DNA of 21,971 nucleotides from an uncultured Alistipes sp. GTDB lineage: Bacteria > Bacteroidota > Bacteroidia > Bacteroidales > Rikenellaceae. The DNA lies in NCBI RefSeq assembly GCF_902388705.1, contig NZ_CABMQJ010000037.1, positions 1 to 21,971 of the forward strand. Reading direction: 5' to 3'. This document shows positions 18,208 to 21,971 of this stretch, in pieces. The position numbers were made by a program, and so were the translations under genes. Below the pieces are notes generated by a model. It made no database searches. It was not told where the DNA came from and saw nothing but the letters and a program-made list of their open reading frames with translations. Every line of letters begins with the position of its first letter. Position 1 is the first letter of the stretch.

Positions 18208-18765
18208 TTATACCGTCATGATTTCCTTTTCTTTCTTGTCGAGGGCCGCATCGAGCAGCTTCGTGAATTTCTCGAGCAATTTCTGCGTCTGTGTCTCGCC
18301 GTCTTTCGACTCGTCTTCGGGCATGCCCTCCTTCTGGGCTTTCTTGAATGCTTCGACGGCGTCGCGGCGGGCGTTGCGCAGGCTGATGCGGGCCGTTTCG
18401 GCCTCGCCGCGCACCTGTTTGACCAGCTCCTTGCGGCGCTCCTCCGTGAGGGGCGGAATCGTCAGGCGGATTTGCTCGCCGTTGTTCGACGGGGTGAGTC
18501 CGATGTTCGAGTCGATGATGGCTTTCTCGATTGCACGCAGCATATTCTTGTCCCACGGCTGAATCAGGATCGTCTTGGCATCGGGAACCGTGACGCTGGC
18601 GGCGCCCGATACGGGCACCTGCGAGCCGAAGTAGTCCACCATCACGCCGTTCAGGGCATTGGGCGACGCCTTTCCCGCGCGCACGTTCAAAAGTTCCTCT
18701 TCGAGGTGGTCGATAGCCTTCTGCATACGGCCGGAGGCATCGTTGAGAATCGTCTTGGTATCCAT
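18208..18765 (-). CDS. frr: Ribosome recycling factor
   Basis: The 185-residue protein has the normal family length and shape: an N-terminal helix (MQKAIDHLEEELLNVRAGKASPNAL), the small beta domain (VDYFGSQVPVSGAASVTVPDAKTILIQPWDKNMLRAIEKAI), IRLTIPPLTEERRKELVKQVR, and a long C-terminal helix ending in a Lys/Glu-rich stretch. With EF-G it splits post-termination ribosomes into subunits. It begins 1 nt after the tlpA-like gene and is the last gene of its operon, ending just before the terminator at 18152-18188. pyrH and frr are neighbours in many bacteria; here a thioredoxin-like gene separates them. Confidence 0.96.
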   Translation of the reverse strand: MDTKTILNDASGRMQKAIDHLEEELLNVRAGKASPNALNGVMVDYFGSQVPVSGAASVTVPDAKTILIQPWDKNMLRAIEKAIIDSNIGLTPSNNGEQIRLTIPPLTEERRKELVKQVRGEAETARISLRNARRDAVEAFKKAQKEGMPEDESKDGETQTQKLLEKFTKLLDAALDKKEKEIMTV

Positions 18766-18766
18766 A

Positions 18767-19333
18767 TTATTCGAGTATTTTTTCGATGGTTTTGATTAGT
18801 TGGTCGAACTCCTCGGGGTCGTACCCCACCGAGGCCGAAACGACTTTGCCGTCGGCGTCGATCAGGAAGTTGCGCGGGATGTAGTTCGAGGCGTAGAGGT
18901 CGTAGGTGGTCTGCGAGGGGTCGAGGCCCATCGGGAACGTGTATCCGTTCTTTTCGCGGAACGCCGCCACGTCTTCCCGCTTTTCGCCGCGCGATACGGG
19001 CAGGAAGACGAAGTTGCGGCCGGCGAAACGGTCGACGATGTCCTTCTGCACGCGGGCCAGTTCCTGCCGGCAGGGCGGGCACCAGGTGGCCCAGAAGTTC
19101 AGCAGCACGACTTTGCCTTTGAGCTCCGCGAGGGAGGTTTTTCCGCCGTCGAACATCTCCACGGTGAAGTCGGGGGCTTTTTCGCCCGCCTTGACCAGCG
19201 TGGTCGATTCGGTATCCGCAGCCGCTTTGCCGCTGCGGCTGCCGCACGAGGGCAGCAGCAGGATGGCAGCGACCACGACGATGATCAGCGCCAGCATGAT
19301 CCACAGCTGTTTGTTGCTCTTTTTGGTTGCCAT
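18767..19333 (-). CDS. TlpA/ResA-like membrane-anchored thioredoxin
   Basis: The 188-residue protein has an N-terminal hydrophobic segment (about residues 11-27) ending LLLPSC, so it is either a signal anchor or a lipoprotein acylated at C30. A thioredoxin-fold domain follows: KAPDFTVEMFDGGKTSLAELKGKVVLLNFWATWCPPC, with the active pair C85-P-P-C88, and the cis-Pro-like YIPRNFLIDADGKVV loop. It should reduce or resolve disulfides of exported proteins on the periplasmic side; partners such as cytochrome c maturation are not in the window. It lies 4 nt after pyrH and 1 nt before frr, so it is cotranscribed with two cytoplasmic housekeeping genes. Lipobox quality is modest because Pro at -2 is unusual. 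The fold is certain; the specific role is open. Confidence 0.88.
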   Translation of the reverse strand: MATKKSNKQLWIMLALIIVVVAAILLLPSCGSRSGKAAADTESTTLVKAGEKAPDFTVEMFDGGKTSLAELKGKVVLLNFWATWCPPCRQELARVQKDIVDRFAGRNFVFLPVSRGEKREDVAAFREKNGYTFPMGLDPSQTTYDLYASNYIPRNFLIDADGKVVSASVGYDPEEFDQLIKTIEKILE

Positions 19334-19337
19334 TGTC

Positions 19338-20045
19338 TTATTTTTTTACGAGTGTCCCGATGCGCTCCCCGGCAAGCACCTTGCCCAGGTTGCCCGGCGT
19401 GTCCATGTCGAAGACGATGATTTGCAATCCGTTCTCGCGGCAGAGCGTGAATGCCGTGAGATCCATGACTTTCAGCCGGCGGTCGAGTACCTCCTCGAAC
19501 GTGATTTCGTCGAATTTGGTGGCCGCCGGGTCTTTCTCGGGGTCGGCCGTGTAGACGCCGTCCACGCGGGTGCCTTTCAGCATCACGTCGGCCTCGATTT
19601 CGATGCCGCGCAGCGCCGATGCCGAGTCGGTCGTGAAGTAGGGGTTCGAGGTGCCGCCGCCGATAATCACCACCTGCCCCGCCTCGAGGTATTCGATGGC
19701 ACGGGCCTTGGAGTAGTATTCGCCGATGGGCTCCATGCGAATCGAGGTCAGCACCTTGGCTTTCACGCCGTTGTCCTCCAGCGCCGACTGCAATGCCAGC
19801 GAGTTGATAATCGTGGCCAGCATGCCCATCTGGTCGCCTTTCACGCGGTCGAAACCTTTTTTCGCGCCCGTGAGGCCGCGGAAGATGTTGCCGCCGCCGA
19901 TGACGATGCCGATTTGGACGCCCGTTGCGGCTGCCGCCTTGATTTGCTCGGCGTATGACTGGAGTACCTCGGGCGAAAGCCCGTATTTTTGTGAGCCCTG
20001 CAGTGATTCGCCGCTCAATTTCAGGAGTATTCGCTTGTATTTCAT
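19338..20045 (-). CDS. pyrH: UMP kinase
   Basis: The 235-residue amino-acid-kinase-fold enzyme makes UDP from UMP and ATP in pyrimidine nucleotide synthesis. Landmarks are YKRILLKLSGESLQG at the N-terminus, IGIVIGGGNIFRG, DRVKGDQMGMLATIINSLAL, and IIGGGTSNPYFTTDSASALRGIEIEADVMLKGTRVDGVYTADPEKDP, the family's UMP- and ATP-binding stretch. Length and motifs are normal. It is the first gene of pyrH-tlpA-frr and is divergent from dxs. Upstream it shares a 434-nt intergenic region with the tandem promoter-like repeats; its own weak -7 element is at 20070-20077. Confidence 0.96.
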   Translation of the reverse strand: MKYKRILLKLSGESLQGSQKYGLSPEVLQSYAEQIKAAAATGVQIGIVIGGGNIFRGLTGAKKGFDRVKGDQMGMLATIINSLALQSALEDNGVKAKVLTSIRMEPIGEYYSKARAIEYLEAGQVVIIGGGTSNPYFTTDSASALRGIEIEADVMLKGTRVDGVYTADPEKDPAATKFDEITFEEVLDRRLKVMDLTAFTLCRENGLQIIVFDMDTPGNLGKVLAGERIGTLVKK

Positions 20046-20069
20046 TGTACGATGGGGTTTACCGTATCG

Positions 20070-20077
20070 CGAAGATA
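20070..20077 (-). promoter_or_regulatory. Candidate -7 element of pyrH
   Basis: The minus strand reads TATCTTCG, one base off TAnnTTTG, 24 nt before the ATG at 20045, in an AT-rich setting. No TTG sits at the expected -33 distance, so support is limited. Confidence 0.4.
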
Positions 20078-20087
20078 GAAATTTTTA

Positions 20088-20118
20088 TTGAAAAAAATCG
20101 CATGAGTGGCTATCTTTA
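20088..20118 (+). promoter_or_regulatory. Promoter-like module 1 upstream of dxs
   Basis: TTG at 20088-20090, exactly 20 nt, then TATCTTTA at 20111-20118. This is the most distal module; the text after its -7 element aligns with the diverged repeat units. Confidence 0.45.
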
Positions 20119-20234
20119 CCGAAAATAGGACGTATGCCGGCCGTGCCCGGATGGATTCGGCATTGCGTCCGGCCTGCACCGGATTTGCATTCTACACAAT
20201 GTGCGGGCTGTACCCCGACTATGCCCGGATAAAT

Positions 20235-20265
20235 TTGGCATTGCACCCGGTTTGTGCTATCTTTA
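20235..20265 (+). promoter_or_regulatory. Promoter-like module 2 upstream of dxs
   Basis: TTG at 20235-20237, 20 nt, TATCTTTA at 20258-20265. Five of the 20 spacer bases differ from the later units, yet both promoter boxes are unchanged. Confidence 0.5.
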
Positions 20266-20303
20266 CAGAACACAGGCTGCGCCTTGGCAATGCCCAAATA
20301 AAT

Positions 20304-20334
20304 TTGGCATTGCGCTCGGCTTGCACTATCTTTA
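20304..20334 (+). promoter_or_regulatory. Promoter-like module 3 upstream of dxs
   Basis: TTG at 20304-20306, 20 nt, TATCTTTA at 20327-20334. The dyad at 20288-20314 overlaps the -33 element. Confidence 0.5.
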
Positions 20335-20372
20335 CAGAACATAGGCTGCGCCTTGGCAATGCCCAAATAAAT

Positions 20373-20403
20373 TTGGCATTGCGCTCGGCTTGCACTATCT
20401 TTA
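20373..20403 (+). promoter_or_regulatory. Promoter-like module 4 upstream of dxs
   Basis: TTG at 20373-20375, 20 nt, TATCTTTA at 20396-20403. The module is identical to module 3; a transcript from here would carry a leader of about 70 nt that includes the last dyad. Confidence 0.5.
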
Positions 20404-20441
20404 CAGAACATAGGCTGCGCCTTGGCAATGCCCAAATAAAT

Positions 20442-20472
20442 TTGGCATTGCGCTCGGCTTGCACTATCTTTG
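20442..20472 (+). promoter_or_regulatory. Proximal dxs promoter, perfect consensus
   Basis: TTG at 20442-20444, 20 nt, TATCTTTG at 20465-20472. This is the only module with the full TAnnTTTG; the others end in A. The -7 box ends 7 nt before the dxs ATG, so the transcript would start within a few bases of the start codon. Confidence 0.75.
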
Positions 20473-20479
20473 CGCTGCC

Positions 20480-21971
20480 ATGACGCTGGACGAATACAAA
20501 CTGCTTCGGAAAATAGACTCTCCCCGGGATCTCAAAAGGCTTTCGGCGGAGGAACTGCGTACCTATTGCGACGAATTGCGCCGCTATATCATCGAGGAGT
20601 GCTCGGTCAATCCCGGCCATCTGGCGTCGAGCCTCGGCGCCGTGGAGCTGGCGGCGGCGCTCCACTATGTGTTCGACACGCCCGGCGACAAAATCGTCTG
20701 GGACGTGGGGCACCAGACCTATGCCCACAAAATCATCACGGGCCGCCGCGAGGCGTTCCGCACCAAGCGCCAGCTGGGCGGCATCAGCGGTTTCCCGCGC
20801 ATGGCCGAGAGCGAATACGACGCTTTCGGCGGCGGGCACGCCTCGGTGTCGATTTCTGCGGCGTTCGGCATGGCCAAAGCCGCCGAGCTGCGGGGCGAGA
20901 AGCACCGGGTCGTAGCCGTCATCGGCGACGGTTCGATGACCGGCGGCCTTGCCTTCGAGGGACTGAACAACGCCGGGGCCAGCAAGCGCACCAACCTGCT
21001 GGTGATTCTCAACGACAACAACATGGCCATCGACCAGGCCACCGGGGCGCTGAAGAACTACCTGCTCAAAATATCCACCTCGGTACATTATAACCGCTTC
21101 AAACAGCGGCTGTGGGGTGTCCTTTCGCATACGCCGCGGCTGCTGCGCCTCTGCCAGAAGGCGGGTAACGCCGTCAAGCAGGGACTGCTGAACAAGAGCA
21201 ACCTTTTTGAAAGCCTCAATTTCCGCTATTTCGGGCCGGTCGACGGCCACAACCTCAAGGAGCTGGTGCGCACGCTGCGCGCGCTGCGCGACATCGAGGG
21301 GCCCAAGCTGCTGCATGTCATGACCGTGAAGGGCAAGGGCTTCCTGCCTGCCGAGCACGACCAGCCCACGTGGCACGCCCCGGGGTGTTTCAATCCCGAT
21401 ACGGGCGAGCGGATCGCTTCTGCGGGCAGCGCTTCGCGCTACCAGGACGTTTTCGGCGAAACGCTCGTCGAGCTGGCCGAAAGCGACCGGCGCGTCGTGG
21501 GCGTGACGCCCGCCATGCCGACGGGCTGTTCGATGAATATGCTGATGCATGCCATGCCCTCGCGCTGTTTCGACGTGGGCATCGCCGAGGGGCATGCCGT
21601 GACCTTTTCGGCCGGACTGGCCGCGGCGGGCATGGTGCCTTTCTGCAATATCTATTCGACGTTCATGCAGCGCGCCTACGACAATGTGATTCACGATGTC
21701 GCGATTCAGGATTTGCCCGTGGTGATGTGCCTCGACCGGGGCGGCATCGTGGGCGAAGACGGCGTGACGCACCACGGAGTGTTCGACATGGCGGCTTTCG
21801 GCGCCGTGCCGGGGCTTGCAATTGCCGCGCCGATGGACGAGCTGGAGCTGCGCAACATGATGTATACCGGCCTGCAGTGGGGCCATCCCTTCATGATTCG
21901 CTATCCGCGCGGCAGCGGTGCGGGCCGGATGTGGCGCGGCGCACGCTTCGAGGCGCTGCCCGTAGGACGGG
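20480..21971 (+). CDS. dxs: 1-deoxy-D-xylulose-5-phosphate synthase, 3' end outside window
   Basis: The frame from the ATG at 20480 stays open to the window edge (497 codons of an expected 620-640). DXS condenses pyruvate and glyceraldehyde-3-phosphate with thiamine diphosphate, the first step of the MEP isoprenoid pathway. Visible landmarks are VWDVGHQTYAHKIITGR, FGGGHASVSISAAFGMA, the ThDP motif GDGSMTGG (from residue 149) through NDNNMAI (from residue 178), FRYFGPVDGHNL, HVMTVKGKGF, FDVGIAEGHAVTFSAGLA (with the conserved catalytic Glu) and LDRGGIVGEDGVTHHG. The usual AEQHAV reads AEGHAV, which I recall as normal in Bacteroidales. The N-terminus MTLDEYKLLRKIDSPRDLKRLS is typical of the family and fixes the start. 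It is divergent from pyrH and preceded by the tandem promoter-like array. Confidence 0.96.
   Translation, partial: MTLDEYKLLRKIDSPRDLKRLSAEELRTYCDELRRYIIEECSVNPGHLASSLGAVELAAALHYVFDTPGDKIVWDVGHQTYAHKIITGRREAFRTKRQLGGISGFPRMAESEYDAFGGGHASVSISAAFGMAKAAELRGEKHRVVAVIGDGSMTGGLAFEGLNNAGASKRTNLLVILNDNNMAIDQATGALKNYLLKISTSVHYNRFKQRLWGVLSHTPRLLRLCQKAGNAVKQGLLNKSNLFESLNFRYFGPVDGHNLKELVRTLRALRDIEGPKLLHVMTVKGKGFLPAEHDQPTWHAPGCFNPDTGERIASAGSASRYQDVFGETLVELAESDRRVVGVTPAMPTGCSMNMLMHAMPSRCFDVGIAEGHAVTFSAGLAAAGMVPFCNIYSTFMQRAYDNVIHDVAIQDLPVVMCLDRGGIVGEDGVTHHGVFDMAAFGAVPGLAIAAPMDELELRNMMYTGLQWGHPFMIRYPRGSGAGRMWRGARFEALPVGR

Larger units (their letters stand above)
20111..20471 (+). repeat. 69-bp tandem repeat array upstream of dxs
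   Basis: Units start at 20222, 20291, 20360 and 20429, with a 69-bp period. Units 20291-20359 and 20360-20428 are identical. Unit 20222-20290 differs at about eight positions. The last unit is cut after 43 nt and runs into dxs. Older, decayed copies lie upstream: 20144-20221 (78 bp), and a partial one from 20111 whose -7 element is again 69 bp from the decayed site at 20180. Each clean unit holds TTG, 20 nt, TATCTTT, and the three later units also hold a dyad (arms GCAATGCC-C-AAAT and ATTTGGCATTGC). Because 69 is a multiple of 3, frames stay open through the array on both strands, giving spurious 23-residue protein repeats. It fills most of the 434-nt gap between pyrH and dxs. Confidence 0.92.

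Noticed and set aside
18122..18556. N-terminal extension of the DUF3575 frame
   Set aside because: It passes through the frr gene and its terminator and would bury the signal peptide; the ATG at 18121 is clearly better.
20085..20435. 116-residue minus-strand frame with 23-residue repeats (AQPMFCKDSASRAQCQIYL type)
   Set aside because: Same cause: a 69-bp period in phase with codons. No promoter or known domain, and it lies in the pyrH-dxs regulatory gap.
20106..20483. 125-residue plus-strand frame through the tandem repeats, whose TGA overlaps the dxs ATG
   Set aside because: Repeats of 69 bp keep frames open on both strands. Its GTG start lies in a decayed repeat promoter, and the repeats show promoter boxes rather than coding features. 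The ATGA overlap looks accidental.

Overview
The window looks like a chromosomal segment of a gut Bacteroidota, most likely an Alistipes-like member of the Bacteroidales. This is an inference. It rests on moderately high GC, no Shine-Dalgarno reliance, several promoters of the Bacteroidetes type (TTG, about 20 nt, TAnnTTTG), a eukaryote-like GT3 glycogen synthase, a lipoprotein with an acidic surface-export signal, and a DUF3575 outer-membrane protein. No mobile element, CRISPR array, rRNA or tRNA was seen.

Layout. (1) 1-3176, plus strand: a large coiled-coil/beta-rich surface lipoprotein whose 5' end lies outside the window, followed by a structured gene-free stretch with two intrinsic terminators. 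(2) 14646-3700, minus strand: a small membrane protein and the heme chaperone hemW, then an alpha-glucan (glycogen) locus. That locus holds a 1416-residue fusion of GT3 glycogen synthase and GT35 phosphorylase, then, after a second promoter, a debranching enzyme, a GT4/GT5-like glycosyltransferase and a GH57 alpha-amylase-type enzyme. It ends at a strong terminator at 3568-3600. (3) 14759 to about 15170, minus strand: a frameshifted remnant of what looks like a GH32 fructanase C-terminus. (4) 15587-17194, plus strand: ATP-type PEP carboxykinase with its own promoter and terminator. (5) 20045-17486, minus strand: a tight pyrH-tlpA-frr cluster, a terminator, and a separate DUF3575 protein. (6) From 20480, plus strand: dxs, cut by the window end (497 codons visible).

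The most unusual region lies between the divergent pyrH and dxs genes. A 69-bp tandem repeat there carries a Bacteroidetes-type promoter (TTG, exactly 20 nt, TATCTTT) in nearly every unit, with an imperfect dyad overlapping the -33 element in the intact copies. Five in-register promoter-like modules point at dxs, and the last one sits so close to the ATG that its transcript would be nearly leaderless. This looks like a repeat-built, potentially copy-number-variable promoter array on the first enzyme of the MEP isoprenoid pathway. The fused synthase-phosphorylase and the histone-H1-like tail on the debranching enzyme are the other points worth following.
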